Positions 8,188 to 18,342 are shown, counted from the first letter of the stretch. The stretch is 64,000 nucleotides of DNA from Polluticoccus soli (GCF_029269745.1 NZ_JARJHT010000002.1:496001-560000); one strand, 5' to 3'. Made by a program: numbers and translations. The notes: generated by a model from the sequence alone, not told the origin.

Positions 8188-9647
8188 TTTTTGTCTTTTC
8201 GAACGATTTGCGCAACCAGTTCTGCTTCGGTCACAAGTTTATTGCCCACATACACGGTTCCCCTCATTTCGCAGATACCACGGCGGATAGGATTCAGTAA
8301 TTCAAGTTTCAGTATCAGGGTGTCACCCGGCATTACTTTTTGCTTGAAACGTACTTTGTCTATTTTGATGAAATAGGTGTCATAGTTCTCAGGATCGCTA
8401 TAGTTGTTCAGCGCCAGGATACCACCTGTTTGTGCCAACGCCTCTATCTGCAGTACGCCCGGCATTACAGGGTTGCCCGGGAAGTGGCCCTGGAAGAAGT
8501 GTTCATTGAAGGTGACGTTCTTGATACCTACTACATGGTTATCGCTCAGCTCGATGATCTTATCTACCAGCAAGAACGGGAACTTGTGCGGCAGCGACTT
8601 TTCGATATGCGTGATATCGTAAATAGCTTGCTGGTTCGGATCGTAGTGCGGTATATCAGAAAGATGCTTGTTCTTTTTGATGTATTGCTTGATCTTTTTA
8701 GCGAACTCAACGTTTGACGCATGACCAGGCCTGCTCGCGATGATATGCGCCTTTATTGGATGGCCTACAAGTGCCAGATCGCCCACAACATCCAATAGTT
8801 TATGCCTTGCAGGCTCATTGGTGAAGTGCAGTTGTACATTATTCAGAATGCCTTCCTGCTTTACTTCTATTTTTTGTTTATTGAAGACTTTAGCAAGCCT
8901 GTTTAGTTCGTCTTGTTCTACTACTTTATCAACCACCACAATGGCGTTGCTCAGGTCACCGCCTTTGATCAGGTTATTGTCCAGCAGGTATTCCAGCTCG
9001 TGCAGGAAGCAGAATGTACGACAAGGACCTATTTCATCCTTGAATTCCATTATATGCTTCAGCGTTGCGTGCTGTGTGCCCAGTACCGGTGAGTTGAAAT
9101 CAATAAGAGTAGTTATCTGGTAGTCGCTAGATGGAACTGCCAGCATGTCTACATTCTTAACCGGATCGTAGTAGTGGATATTAGTGTCAATAGTATAGAC
9201 GATACGTTTTGCATCCTGCTCCTGTACACCTACACTTTCTATAGCTTCGATGATCTGTTTGGCGCTGCCATCCAGAATGGGCACTTCAGCACCATCCAGT
9301 TCGATCAGGATATTATCGATACCCATGCCCACCATAGCAGCCAGGGTATGCTCCACAGTGCTCACACGTGCGCCATTATATTCCAGCGTAGTACCGCGAG
9401 ATGTGTCTACAACGTAGTCTACATCTGCTTTAATAATAGGCTTCTCAGGAAGGTCTACACGTTGAAAACGGATGCCAAAACCAGGGTTAGCCGGTTTCAG
9501 CGTCATGTTCACTTCTTCGCCCGTATGTAGGCCAACACCGCGCAGGGTAACAGACCCTTTCAACGTATGTTGATTCTCTCCATTTAATGTTTCCTGCAAA
9601 ATGCCCGATTTTTTTGCTCCTGATTTGGTTAACGTATCTACACTCAC
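8184..9647 (-). CDS. lpxC/fabZ: Bifunctional UDP-3-O-acyl-GlcNAc deacetylase / 3-hydroxyacyl-ACP dehydratase
   Basis: A natural fusion common in Bacteroidota. Residues about 25-310 form LpxC, the zinc deacetylase that commits UDP-3-O-acyl-GlcNAc to lipid A. It shows VEHTLAAMVGMGIDN with a zinc His, LDGSA, and a second zinc cluster around RHKLLDVVGDLALVG. Residues about 340-487 form FabZ, the hotdog dehydratase of fatty acid elongation, with LPHKFPFLLVDKI and NEHFFQGHFPGNPVMPGV carrying the catalytic His, followed by the Glu in QIEALAQ. The fusion ties lipid A flux to fatty acid synthesis. It overlaps lpxD and lpxA by 4 nt each. Confidence 0.96.
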   Translation of the reverse strand: MSVDTLTKSGAKKSGILQETLNGENQHTLKGSVTLRGVGLHTGEEVNMTLKPANPGFGIRFQRVDLPEKPIIKADVDYVVDTSRGTTLEYNGARVSTVEHTLAAMVGMGIDNILIELDGAEVPILDGSAKQIIEAIESVGVQEQDAKRIVYTIDTNIHYYDPVKNVDMLAVPSSDYQITTLIDFNSPVLGTQHATLKHIMEFKDEIGPCRTFCFLHELEYLLDNNLIKGGDLSNAIVVVDKVVEQDELNRLAKVFNKQKIEVKQEGILNNVQLHFTNEPARHKLLDVVGDLALVGHPIKAHIIASRPGHASNVEFAKKIKQYIKKNKHLSDIPHYDPNQQAIYDITHIEKSLPHKFPFLLVDKIIELSDNHVVGIKNVTFNEHFFQGHFPGNPVMPGVLQIEALAQTGGILALNNYSDPENYDTYFIKIDKVRFKQKVMPGDTLILKLELLNPIRRGICEMRGTVYVGNKLVTEAELVAQIVRKDKK

Positions 9648-10714
9648 TTTTTTACTGAAATGTTTTGACTCAACAATGCTGATAATTCCTCCACCGTTTC
9701 TTCCAGCTTCAGGAGGCGTTGCTGTAATTCCGGCAAATTTCTAAAAATTGCCTGACTTTTCAGAGAACTTTTGTACTCAAAGGCCGGTGACCCTGTCAGG
9801 GCTGTGTTATTTATGGTCACAGATTTGGATAAACCGCTCTGTGCGTTGATGCGTGTACCGTCGGCTATCTGTATGTGGCCAACCATGCCAACCTGGCCAC
9901 CAATGATACAGTTGCGACCAATTTTGGTGCTGCCCGAAACGCCGGTTTGTGCTGCTATCACAGTGTTTTCGCCAATTTCTACGTTGTGGGCTATCTGTAT
10001 CAGGTTGTCCAGCTTCACACCCTTGCGGATAACTGTAGAACCCATGGTAGCCCTGTCGATTGTAGTATTAGCACCGATCTCCACATCATCTTCTATAATA
10101 ACATTACCTATTTGTGGAACCTTTTTATAGGTGCCATCTTTTTGGGGCGCAAAACCAAACCCATCGCCTCCAACTATTGTTCCGGAGTGGATGGTTACGC
10201 GGTTGCCCAGGTGGCAATCATTATACACTTTCACCCCGGAATACAGTACACTGTCCTTACCAATGATAACATTATCGCCTATGTAGCTGTTTGGATAGAT
10301 CTTGACGCCGTCTGCAATGATGGCATTCTCACCGATGTAAGCAAAGGCACCTATATATACGTTCTTTCCAAGTTTGGCAGTCGGTGAAATAAAGCTGGGT
10401 TGCTCAATACCGTTCTTGCCGGCGCTGCCGGTCATTTCATGGTATTTTTCCAACAGGTGCGTAAACGCCATATAGGCATCTTTTACACGTATCAGGGTAG
10501 GCGCAACCGGTTCAGATACCTGCAGCGATTCATTTACGATCAGTATCGATGCCTTGGTGCTATATAGGTAATCTTCGTATTTTGGATTGGCAATAAAGCT
10601 CAGTACGCCTTCTTCTCCTTCTTCTATTTTTCCTACCCGGCTAACTTTTTTCTGCGGGTCGCCTTCTATCTGTCCGTTTATGATGGCGGCAACCTGTTGT
10701 GCGGTAAATTGCAT
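9644..10714 (-). CDS. lpxD: UDP-3-O-(3-hydroxyacyl)glucosamine N-acyltransferase
   Basis: Adds the N-linked 3-hydroxyacyl chain in lipid A synthesis. The 356-residue protein has the uridine-binding N-terminal domain (about residues 1-100), then a hexapeptide left-handed beta-helix (about 110-310) with the catalytic His in IQIAHNVEIGENT, and a C-terminal helix (LPELQQRLLKLEETVEELS). Length and order match LpxD. Its last 4 nt overlap the lpxC-fabZ start, and the gene follows the HD phosphohydrolase gene by 42 bp on the same strand. Confidence 0.96.
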   Translation of the reverse strand: MQFTAQQVAAIINGQIEGDPQKKVSRVGKIEEGEEGVLSFIANPKYEDYLYSTKASILIVNESLQVSEPVAPTLIRVKDAYMAFTHLLEKYHEMTGSAGKNGIEQPSFISPTAKLGKNVYIGAFAYIGENAIIADGVKIYPNSYIGDNVIIGKDSVLYSGVKVYNDCHLGNRVTIHSGTIVGGDGFGFAPQKDGTYKKVPQIGNVIIEDDVEIGANTTIDRATMGSTVIRKGVKLDNLIQIAHNVEIGENTVIAAQTGVSGSTKIGRNCIIGGQVGMVGHIQIADGTRINAQSGLSKSVTINNTALTGSPAFEYKSSLKSQAIFRNLPELQQRLLKLEETVEELSALLSQNISVKK

Positions 10715-10756
10715 GATCTAATATTGCGGTTTCTTTTAAAGGGTTGTGCTTTTCCT

Positions 10757-11995
10757 TTAAATATTTGGTTCTGATTCCGGTTGGACGAAGCAAATGTAGT
10801 TTTTATGGATGGGGCTTGCAAGTGTATTGTTCACCACCGGATTATCAATCTCTGATATATCAAGAGATGTGCCATTTTTCATGGCTATCTGTATTCGTTC
10901 GTCATTCACATTGTAAGTGCTTCCCGAAGCCGTGCCGGTGGACACAAAGTATTGAATCTCATCGTCTTTAAGATTGAGTAGCTTTTTAGCTGTGTGCCGT
11001 TTTTCCTCCAGCAGGTGGTCTAGCGGGGCGGAGCTTAAGACTACCTTGAACAGTTTACGCTCCGTTAGCATTTGGCAAAGGATGGATAGGACTTTATCAT
11101 TATGTGATTGCCATACCTTAACCGATGATAATATGTCGCTGTCGTCCAGCTGGCAGAACCATTCCAGGTGTTCCGGTGTCGATTCGAAGTCGGCTGCTGT
11201 GAACTGGTTGTACAGGAAATAACGCAGCGCTGGTGTCCCAAATAGTTCCTGGCCCTGCCTGGCAAGTTCCTTTGCCCGGTTCAGGATGTTAATGAGCAGC
11301 AGCTCCGAGGCCATCACCGTCTTGTGCAGGTAAACCTGCCAGTACATCAGCCTGCGGGCGATAATGAACTTTTCGACCGAGTGGACACCTTTTTCTTCTA
11401 CCATCAGATCGCCATTGCGTACGGTTAGCATCTGCAATATCCGGTCATACCCGATAACACCTTCCGACACCCCCGTGTAGAAACTGTCGCGGTTCAGATA
11501 GTCCATCCTGTCTACATCCAGCTGGCTTGATACCAATTGGTGCAGGTATTTCTTAGGGTAGGAGTGGTCGAATATGCTAATGGAGTCGTTGAGGAGTCCT
11601 TTGTACTCACGATCCAGCTGTTGCATGATCAGGTGCGAAATACCTTCATGCTTGATGCCATCTACAAGCGAGTGTTCCAGTGCATGTGAGAATGGCCCGT
11701 GGCCTACATCATGCAGTAGAATAGCTATCCGCGCAGCCAAATATTCGTCGTTGGAGATCGCTTCGCCTTTTGCTTTCAGCACATCCAGCGCTGTTCCCAT
11801 CAGGTGACAGGCGCCCAGCGAGTGGTGCAGGCGGGTATGTGTGGCGCCAGGGTACACCATGTGTGCTGTACCCATCTGCTTTACATTACGCAGTCGCTGA
11901 AACCATGGATGGCCGATTATCTGCAATAACTCCGGTTCCGGGAATTTGATAAATCCATAAACCGGATCGTTAATGATCTTGCCCTTAATACTCAT
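10757..11995 (-). CDS. HD-domain phosphohydrolase (dGTPase-like)
   Basis: A 412-residue soluble metal-dependent phosphohydrolase of the HD superfamily. The metal site is visible as an early His (HTRLHHSLGACHLMG), the HD doublet in LLHDVGHGPFSHALEH and a later Asp in SSQLDVDRMDYLNRD, the pattern of the dNTP triphosphohydrolase-like SAMHD1/YdhJ branch. The substrate is not known for this subgroup; dNTPs are a guess from the family. It lies between the PBP1A gene (24 bp upstream) and lpxD (42 bp downstream), and this placement next to lpxD is worth noting in other Bacteroidota. Confidence 0.9.
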   Translation of the reverse strand: MSIKGKIINDPVYGFIKFPEPELLQIIGHPWFQRLRNVKQMGTAHMVYPGATHTRLHHSLGACHLMGTALDVLKAKGEAISNDEYLAARIAILLHDVGHGPFSHALEHSLVDGIKHEGISHLIMQQLDREYKGLLNDSISIFDHSYPKKYLHQLVSSQLDVDRMDYLNRDSFYTGVSEGVIGYDRILQMLTVRNGDLMVEEKGVHSVEKFIIARRLMYWQVYLHKTVMASELLLINILNRAKELARQGQELFGTPALRYFLYNQFTAADFESTPEHLEWFCQLDDSDILSSVKVWQSHNDKVLSILCQMLTERKLFKVVLSSAPLDHLLEEKRHTAKKLLNLKDDEIQYFVSTGTASGSTYNVNDERIQIAMKNGTSLDISEIDNPVVNNTLASPIHKNYICFVQPESEPNI

Positions 11996-12019
11996 TCGCC
12001 GTCAAAAATAACGCAAGTT

Positions 12020-14449
12020 TTAGTCCCACTCAGTGTTAGGGATTTGTTCTACCGGTTCCGCTGGTTGTGCAGGCTGTTGGTTCGGCTGACCCGGACGCGG
12101 AGGTTGTCCCGGCTGGGTTTGCTGCATCGGAACTCGTCTTGTCTGTCCTGAGTCTGTTGTATATTCTTCGTAGTAGCCGCTTTGGTCGTAAGTAGAGCTT
12201 CTGTCAACGCTGGTTGGATCGTAGGCATTGCAGTCATCGAAACCCTCGGGTGCAATGAACTTAGCATCTTTAACAATGTTCAGCGACTTGTCGGCATACA
12301 CGCGTTTCATGAACAGCGCCCATATTGGCAGCGCCGCCGCAGCACCCTGACCGAGCGCCTGGCTACCAAAGCGCAGGTAGCGATCATCGCAACCTACCCA
12401 TGCACCAGCCATGATCTGCGGAGTATATCCAAGGAACCAGGCATCGGCTTGTTTGTTGGTAGTACCTGTTTTACCAGCAATCTCACCATCGAAGCCATAA
12501 CGGTAGCGTAGGCGAACGGCAGTACCGCCCGGTCCTGTTACACCCTGCATCAGCTTCACCATCTTATAGGCAGTGTTCGCGTTGATCAGTTCTTTCTGTT
12601 CCGGCACAAAGTTTTTCACCAGCACACCGTTCTTGTCTTCGATCTTGGTGATGAACATTGGAGTAACATGAATACCACCTGTTGGGAACATGGTATAGGC
12701 CCCCATCATTTCATACAAAGAGATATCAGGCGCTCCCAGCGCAACAGATGGATACTTATCGACAGGACTGGTGATACCACACTTGCGCATAAAGTCGACA
12801 AATGCATTCACGCCTACCTGTTTGATCAGGTATAATGCCGCATTGTTGACTGACATTGCAAGGGCTCTGCCCATTGGCAGTTGACCATATTCAGATCCAC
12901 CTGCATCATAATGTTTCTTCTCAGGGAAATCCTGTGGCATGGTAGATACAATACCGCATGGAGAGAAGCCATTATCAACTGCAAGGCAATAGAGCAGTGG
13001 TTTGATGGTAGAACCTACCTGCCTTTTTGTATTAATGTTTACGTGATCGTACTGGAAGTATTTATGGTTGATACCTCCCACCCATGCCTTGATCTCGCCG
13101 CTGTATGGGTCCATGGCCATAAAGCCAGTCTGCAGGAACATTTTCATGTACTTGATCGAGTCGATAGGACTCATCGTGGTATCCTTCGAACGTTTCTTGT
13201 TCCAGGCAAACACGGTCATCTTTACCGGTTTGTTCAGCTCCTTCATGATCTCGTCATGAGTCATGTCCTTATCCTTCAGCACCTGGTAGCGGTCAGACGA
13301 TTTTATTGACTCAACGAGGTATTTCTGGTTGGCCTTCCAGATCGTGCCATCGCGATAGCTGCGTTGTGAGGAGAATAGCTTCTGGATCTCGCTCATGTGC
13401 TCTGATACAGCCTGCTCCGCATAGCGCTGCATGGTCACATCCAGCGTAGTGTAGATCTTAAGACCGTCCTTATATATATTGTATTCAGTACCGTCCGATT
13501 TTTTTAGACCTTCCAGCATCTTTTTTACTTCCTGCTCTACCACCTGTGCAAAGTATGGAGCCATACCTGTGTGATAGTCCATCTTGTGGTAGTTCAGCTG
13601 GATGGGTTTCTTCACCAGTTCTGCAGCTTCAGCTTCGGTAATGAATTTCTGGTCGGCCATCTGGTTGATCACCACATTCCTTCTTTCTTTCGAACGCTCA
13701 GGGTTGCGACGAGGGTTGTACAGCGTATTACCTTTCAGCATGCCTATAAGTACCGCTGCTTCATCTACGGTCACAGAATCCGGCATCTTATTATAGAAGG
13801 TGAGCGATGCATTCCTGATACCGTATACGTTATCGCCAAAAGGCACTGTATTCAGGTACAGCGTTATTACTTCGTTCTTAGTCAGGTTACGTTCCAGTTT
13901 CACAGCCATCACCCATTCTTTTAGCTTAATAAATGGCAGTGTGATGACATTCTGGTTTTCGCGCGGGAAGAGGTTTTTAGCCAGCTGTTGCGTGATAGTA
14001 GATGAACCGCGTTTTTTACCCGTCAGCACGTAAAAAGGTATTGCCGCTGTCGCCACCGGGTCTATGCCTGAGTGGTCATAAAAGCGGGCATCTTCAGTTG
14101 CCAGCAGGGCATTGTAAATATTCGGTGAGATATCTTCGTATTTGCTGGTAGAACGGTCTTGTATATAATACCGGCTGATAAGTGTACCATCCGTTGCATA
14201 GACGTCTGATGCCAGCGCGCTGCTTGGGTTTTCCAGCTCCTTCATAGAAGGCATGTAGCCAAGCGCACCCAGGTTGATCAGGATGATGAGCATATTGAAC
14301 GCTATCAATCCTATCCAGAACGTACGCCACAGGATACGGACAGATTTTTTCTGACCGGTTTTCTTCCCGGTCTTCTTCTGTGGAGGCCTGTTTTGCCCTT
14401 TATTATTTGATCTTTCGTCCGGCAAGTCGTTCGTTTTATTGTCTGGCAA
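12020..14449 (-). CDS. Class A penicillin-binding protein (PBP1A-type)
   Basis: A bifunctional peptidoglycan synthase of 809 residues anchored by one N-terminal helix (about residues 42-65) after a basic, Lys/Gln-rich cytoplasmic tail. The GT51 glycosyltransferase domain shows ATEDARFYDHSGIDP and RGSSTITQQLAKN. The transpeptidase domain shows the SxxK serine in VGSTIKP, SVNNAA (SxN) and GKTGTTNKQADAW (KTG). The C-terminus is a Gln/Pro-rich tail (residues about 765-809), which is disordered and specific to this group. It lies between the transglutaminase-like gene (36 bp) and the HD gene (24 bp) on one strand. Confidence 0.95.
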   Translation of the reverse strand: MPDNKTNDLPDERSNNKGQNRPPQKKTGKKTGQKKSVRILWRTFWIGLIAFNMLIILINLGALGYMPSMKELENPSSALASDVYATDGTLISRYYIQDRSTSKYEDISPNIYNALLATEDARFYDHSGIDPVATAAIPFYVLTGKKRGSSTITQQLAKNLFPRENQNVITLPFIKLKEWVMAVKLERNLTKNEVITLYLNTVPFGDNVYGIRNASLTFYNKMPDSVTVDEAAVLIGMLKGNTLYNPRRNPERSKERRNVVINQMADQKFITEAEAAELVKKPIQLNYHKMDYHTGMAPYFAQVVEQEVKKMLEGLKKSDGTEYNIYKDGLKIYTTLDVTMQRYAEQAVSEHMSEIQKLFSSQRSYRDGTIWKANQKYLVESIKSSDRYQVLKDKDMTHDEIMKELNKPVKMTVFAWNKKRSKDTTMSPIDSIKYMKMFLQTGFMAMDPYSGEIKAWVGGINHKYFQYDHVNINTKRQVGSTIKPLLYCLAVDNGFSPCGIVSTMPQDFPEKKHYDAGGSEYGQLPMGRALAMSVNNAALYLIKQVGVNAFVDFMRKCGITSPVDKYPSVALGAPDISLYEMMGAYTMFPTGGIHVTPMFITKIEDKNGVLVKNFVPEQKELINANTAYKMVKLMQGVTGPGGTAVRLRYRYGFDGEIAGKTGTTNKQADAWFLGYTPQIMAGAWVGCDDRYLRFGSQALGQGAAAALPIWALFMKRVYADKSLNIVKDAKFIAPEGFDDCNAYDPTSVDRSSTYDQSGYYEEYTTDSGQTRRVPMQQTQPGQPPRPGQPNQQPAQPAEPVEQIPNTEWD

Positions 14450-14485
14450 AGCTATAAAAATTAAAGTCGAACAATAAATTAGTTA

Positions 14486-17107
14486 TCACTCCTCGTTTTG
14501 CTTATCGTCATCCGGTTTTACAAAGAAGGTGATGCTGCGCGATGGGTTCAAAAAGCCTTTGAGTCGTTTGCTGAACGGTATACGTTTGCGCACCTGGCCC
14601 AGGAATGGCGACAGGAAGTTGGCTACGTGCTGTTGTTCAGACGCGGTCAACGGTTGTTTTGCATATTTCTTCTTCAGGTATATGTTCATGAAGGGTACAA
14701 ACGCAGTGCCCAACTGCGGGTCAATTACGTCGCGGGCGTATTGCATCGGTGTGCGTGTGCCGCGGTAGATACCTAGCTGGTGCAGGTAGAATCCAGCAGT
14801 CCGGTATGCCCAGTATGCTTTGTCGCCTTCGGCCTTCGAGGTATTATACCTCCATTTGAAGAATGTGAATATGAGGTAAGGCGTAAGTAGTATTAACAGG
14901 ATGAGTCCTGCCAATACCAACAACGTGGTCAGCAGCACCTTTTTAGCTGACACGGGTTGTTCCTGCTGTGTTGCCTTCGGTTTTTCTTCTGGTTTGGCTA
15001 CGTCTTTCCTTTTTAGGAAGATCTCGTCTATGGGTGCGGGGCTTGGGAAACGCGCCAATACACTGCCGGCATATTCGCCTGGTTGCGGCTTCATGTTCTT
15101 AAATGCTTCTGCATAGGATACTGCGGTCGCCTCATCGCCTTTTCGCACATTGGCCAATGGCACGTCTACGCTATCTCTGCGTATGGTGGCTACTTTTACG
15201 TCCATCTCCACCTTTGTGGGCTGTTGCAGGTCATACTCTTTATCGTGGAAGATGAAGTGCTTTGTTGTCATTGACATGACCTTCTTCAAGGTGTCAACGT
15301 TTTCTACTATTCCATCTATCGCCAGCCATGCACGCGGTGGTTGCATTGGCGGTGTTCCATCCGGCTGCGGACTTTCCTGGGCATCAGTGTTGCCAACAGT
15401 GGTGTCGAAATCGAGCCAGCCATAGCCCGGGAAGTATACCTGCACCCAGGCATGCGCCTGGTCGGCATAGTACCAATACCAGCCTTTATTCTTATCGGCG
15501 CGGTCTACGGTCAGGAAGCCCACGGTAATGCGTGAAGGAATACCCAGCGAGCGCAACATGAACAGCGTGGCACCCGCATAATATGCACAATAGCCTTTCC
15601 TGTTATCGAACAAGAAGTACATCAGCTTCGACGCATTGGGAATGTCCGGCACGCCGGGGTTATCAGTGTATTGAAATAGCGGCTTTCCACTCGAGTCTTT
15701 CGACAGGAAGTAATCTCTTATCGCCAATATCTTATCTATCGTCTTATCCGACTTGCCGGTGATCTGCTGCGCCAGGTCGCCTATCCTTTTAAATTTCGCA
15801 TCGGGCGGCATGTGGGTATAATAGTTCATGAACTTCCTGTCCATGCCTTCATAACCGCCTGCCGTTCTTAACACATCAAAACGCTGTTGCTGGAATTTCC
15901 TGATCTGCGTATCGGGCGAGTTGTAAATAAAGTAAGCGCTGTTCAATTCAGACACGTAACCCTTGGCGCGGAATGCCGTTTTGAACTCATCCCTGAAGTC
16001 TTTTTCTACTGTGATCGGCTGAATGAAATAGCCCACGTTGGGCGCCAGGTAGGTGCTGGGTGAGAGCTTTTTGCTGTATACTTCAATATCTACCGAGCGC
16101 CTCAATTTGGTTGCCAGGCTGTTTTTGATCACGCTTGAATCCGTCTTGGTAAAGAACAACGGTAGCTTCGACGGGTCAGGTTCAAACAGGTCGTTGTATG
16201 GTATGGTCGAGTCGCGCTCAAAAGTCTCCGTCAACGTATCGAACTTGGTGTAGTAGAATGCGGTCAGGTAAAGCGGATTGGGTATCTGTGTTTCCGGGAA
16301 GAAGTTGTCGATGTGCGCCGCAAAGAGCAGTTCGTTATTCCGGCCAAGATTGCTCCTTAACCTTGAGTAGTCATTCAGGTCGAAAGTGCCGTCCTTGTTC
16401 TGCTTCAGCATGCTGTTCTCGCCCTGCTTGCCGCCACCGCCATAGTTGGCCACGGTTTCCTTTATCTCGCCACGCATCATATACACCACGCCACCCAGCA
16501 ACAGTGCTGCCAGTATCCCGAAGAACACCAAACGTCTTGTCAGGAACCACCAGAACTTTTGAGACTTGTCTTTATAGCTATATATCTGCTCGGAGGTAAA
16601 GATGATGTACACTGCGTAGATAAGCGCGGGTGCAAATGCCTGCAACAGCCCGTAGACGCTGTCTGTATTCGATTTTGCTATCAGCAGTATACAAGCGGAT
16701 AACATAGTAGCTGCGATCAGGATCGACCAGTATCTAAGCCTGATAAAACCCCAGCCGATCAACCAGCCTGCCGTGAATAGTATTGCAAAAACAAGGAACT
16801 GGATCGAGATAAAAAATGCGTCAAATTCACCGGTTGCGTATTTGTCAAGGCCCTTGTATACGGTATACAGTCCCAGCATCAGCAACAGGAACGTTGGCAA
16901 AAAGCGGAATCTAAAGGCGTAGAATATTGCTGCGCCCGCCATACCTACCAGCAGGTAGATGGTTTGCTGCACTGCCTGGTCGCGAAGTATGGAAAAATAC
17001 TGGTTAGCATTCCACAGCAGGAAATAGCTGATGAGCGCGGAAGGTAATATCAGGAAAATGAGTTTAGCCAGCAGTTCATTTACCGGTGTGGCTCTCTGTA
17101 TATTCAT
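14486..17107 (-). CDS. Transglutaminase-like membrane protein
   Basis: An 873-residue protein. The N-terminal part (about residues 10-215) has about seven membrane helices. A large extracytoplasmic region follows with a transglutaminase-like Cys-His-Asp core: Cys507 in RKGYCAYYAGATLFMLRSLG, His in AHAWVQVYFPGYGW and Asp in LDFDTT. Near residue 700 a further helix (VLLTTLLVLAGLILLILL) leads to a cytoplasmic tail. This matches the DUF3488/TgpA-type layout, in which the activity may be amide hydrolysis or crosslinking of envelope peptides. It heads the envelope gene cluster ahead of PBP1A, so a role in wall or protein crosslinking is an inference. Confidence 0.85.
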   Translation of the reverse strand: MNIQRATPVNELLAKLIFLILPSALISYFLLWNANQYFSILRDQAVQQTIYLLVGMAGAAIFYAFRFRFLPTFLLLMLGLYTVYKGLDKYATGEFDAFFISIQFLVFAILFTAGWLIGWGFIRLRYWSILIAATMLSACILLIAKSNTDSVYGLLQAFAPALIYAVYIIFTSEQIYSYKDKSQKFWWFLTRRLVFFGILAALLLGGVVYMMRGEIKETVANYGGGGKQGENSMLKQNKDGTFDLNDYSRLRSNLGRNNELLFAAHIDNFFPETQIPNPLYLTAFYYTKFDTLTETFERDSTIPYNDLFEPDPSKLPLFFTKTDSSVIKNSLATKLRRSVDIEVYSKKLSPSTYLAPNVGYFIQPITVEKDFRDEFKTAFRAKGYVSELNSAYFIYNSPDTQIRKFQQQRFDVLRTAGGYEGMDRKFMNYYTHMPPDAKFKRIGDLAQQITGKSDKTIDKILAIRDYFLSKDSSGKPLFQYTDNPGVPDIPNASKLMYFLFDNRKGYCAYYAGATLFMLRSLGIPSRITVGFLTVDRADKNKGWYWYYADQAHAWVQVYFPGYGWLDFDTTVGNTDAQESPQPDGTPPMQPPRAWLAIDGIVENVDTLKKVMSMTTKHFIFHDKEYDLQQPTKVEMDVKVATIRRDSVDVPLANVRKGDEATAVSYAEAFKNMKPQPGEYAGSVLARFPSPAPIDEIFLKRKDVAKPEEKPKATQQEQPVSAKKVLLTTLLVLAGLILLILLTPYLIFTFFKWRYNTSKAEGDKAYWAYRTAGFYLHQLGIYRGTRTPMQYARDVIDPQLGTAFVPFMNIYLKKKYAKQPLTASEQQHVANFLSPFLGQVRKRIPFSKRLKGFLNPSRSITFFVKPDDDKQNEE

Positions 17108-17288
17108 AGGTATCTGACTCCGTAAATTACTTTAAAAATGATTTGGGCTTTGTTAAAACAATGCACTCCTTTCATTTGCTCATTTTTTATAATCCACAAT
17201 TCCCTGTCATTTATCCACTATTAAGGATGTGTTTACGAAATATACCCATGTATAGCGGCAATCGCAAGAATGATTAGCAGGAAAATGC

Positions 17289-17296
17289 TACTTTAG
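17289..17296 (+). promoter_or_regulatory. Possible -7 element for the 3-hydroxybutyryl-CoA dehydrogenase gene
   Basis: TACTTTAG resembles TAnnTTTG and lies 27 bp before the ATG at 17324. No -33 element was found. The 216-bp gap between the divergent genes otherwise shows nothing notable. Confidence 0.35.
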
Positions 17297-17323
17297 CCCC
17301 GTTTTTAGGAAATAGCAATATTA

Positions 17324-18295
17324 ATGATCCAGGAAAAACAATCGCCCGCAACGCTGCCGGCAGAAAACACGCATAACATGTTACAACAAATCAAAACCGT
17401 TACCGTTATCGGCTCGGGAACAATGGGAAATGGTATCTGCCACGTATTCGCTCAAGGCGGCTACAATGTGCACATGATGGACATCAACCAGGCGGCTTTA
17501 GATAGGGCCATTGGTACCATCGGTAAGAATATGGACCGCCAGGTAACCAAAGGCTCGCTTACAGAAGCTGATAAAGCCGCGGCACTGGGTCGTATCGCTA
17601 CTTATACAGACCTGGCAACAGCAGTAAAAGATGCTGACCTGATCATTGAAGCAGCTACGGAAAACATCGACCTGAAGATGAAGATCTTCCAGGACCTGGA
17701 TAAGCTGGCTCCGGAAAATGCTATCCTCGCTACCAATACTTCTTCTATTTCTATTACCCGCATAGCATCGTATACCAGACGCCCAACCAAGGTCATCGGT
17801 ATGCACTTTATGAACCCTGTACCGGTAATGAAATTGGTAGAGATCATCAATGGATATGCTACTGATGCAAAGGTGACGGAGCTGATCTACGACTTATCGA
17901 AACAACTGGGCAAAGTACCATGCGTTGTGAATGACTATCCAGGCTTTATCGCTAACCGTATCCTGATGCCTATGATCAACGAAGCCATCCTGTCGCTGCA
18001 GGAAGGTGTAGCTGGTGTTGAAGAGATCGATACCATCATGAAACTGGGTATGGCGCACCCAATGGGGCCGCTGCAACTGGCCGACTTTATTGGCCTGGAT
18101 ACATGCCTCGCTATTCTGAACGTTCTGTACACAGGCTTCGGCAACCAGAAGTATGCTCCGGCATCTCTGCTTATCAACATGGTGCAGGCAGGCTACCTCG
18201 GCGCTAAAAGCGGTGAAGGTTTCTATAAATACACACCGGGAAGCAAAGAGCTGGTGGTGTCAGACCGCCTTGCCAGCAAGCAATGGAAAATGTAA
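17324..18295 (+). CDS. 3-hydroxybutyryl-CoA dehydrogenase
   Basis: Oxidises or reduces 3-hydroxyacyl-CoA / acetoacetyl-CoA with NAD(P). It has a Rossmann dinucleotide site VIGSGTMGNGICHVFAQGG, the catalytic His in GMHFMNPVPVMKLVEI with a downstream Asn, and the C-terminal dimerisation domain starting GFIANRILMPMINEA. From the ATG at 17324 it has 323 residues, of which about 18 precede the usual start; an internal ATG at 17378 would give the typical length. It is a single gene closed by its own terminator. It could work in butanoate or fatty-acid turnover. Confidence 0.92.
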   Translation: MIQEKQSPATLPAENTHNMLQQIKTVTVIGSGTMGNGICHVFAQGGYNVHMMDINQAALDRAIGTIGKNMDRQVTKGSLTEADKAAALGRIATYTDLATAVKDADLIIEAATENIDLKMKIFQDLDKLAPENAILATNTSSISITRIASYTRRPTKVIGMHFMNPVPVMKLVEIINGYATDAKVTELIYDLSKQLGKVPCVVNDYPGFIANRILMPMINEAILSLQEGVAGVEEIDTIMKLGMAHPMGPLQLADFIGLDTCLAILNVLYTGFGNQKYAPASLLINMVQAGYLGAKSGEGFYKYTPGSKELVVSDRLASKQWKM

Positions 18296-18316
18296 TTCTC
18301 CGCTAAATAATATTTG

Positions 18317-18342
18317 AAGCCGCCTCTAAGGGCGGCTTTTTA
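18317..18342 (+). terminator. Rho-independent terminator
   Basis: The 8-bp stem AAGCCGCC / GGCGGCTT (18317-18324 with 18331-18338) with a 6-nt loop is followed by TTTTA, 21 bp after the dehydrogenase stop. Confidence 0.8.
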
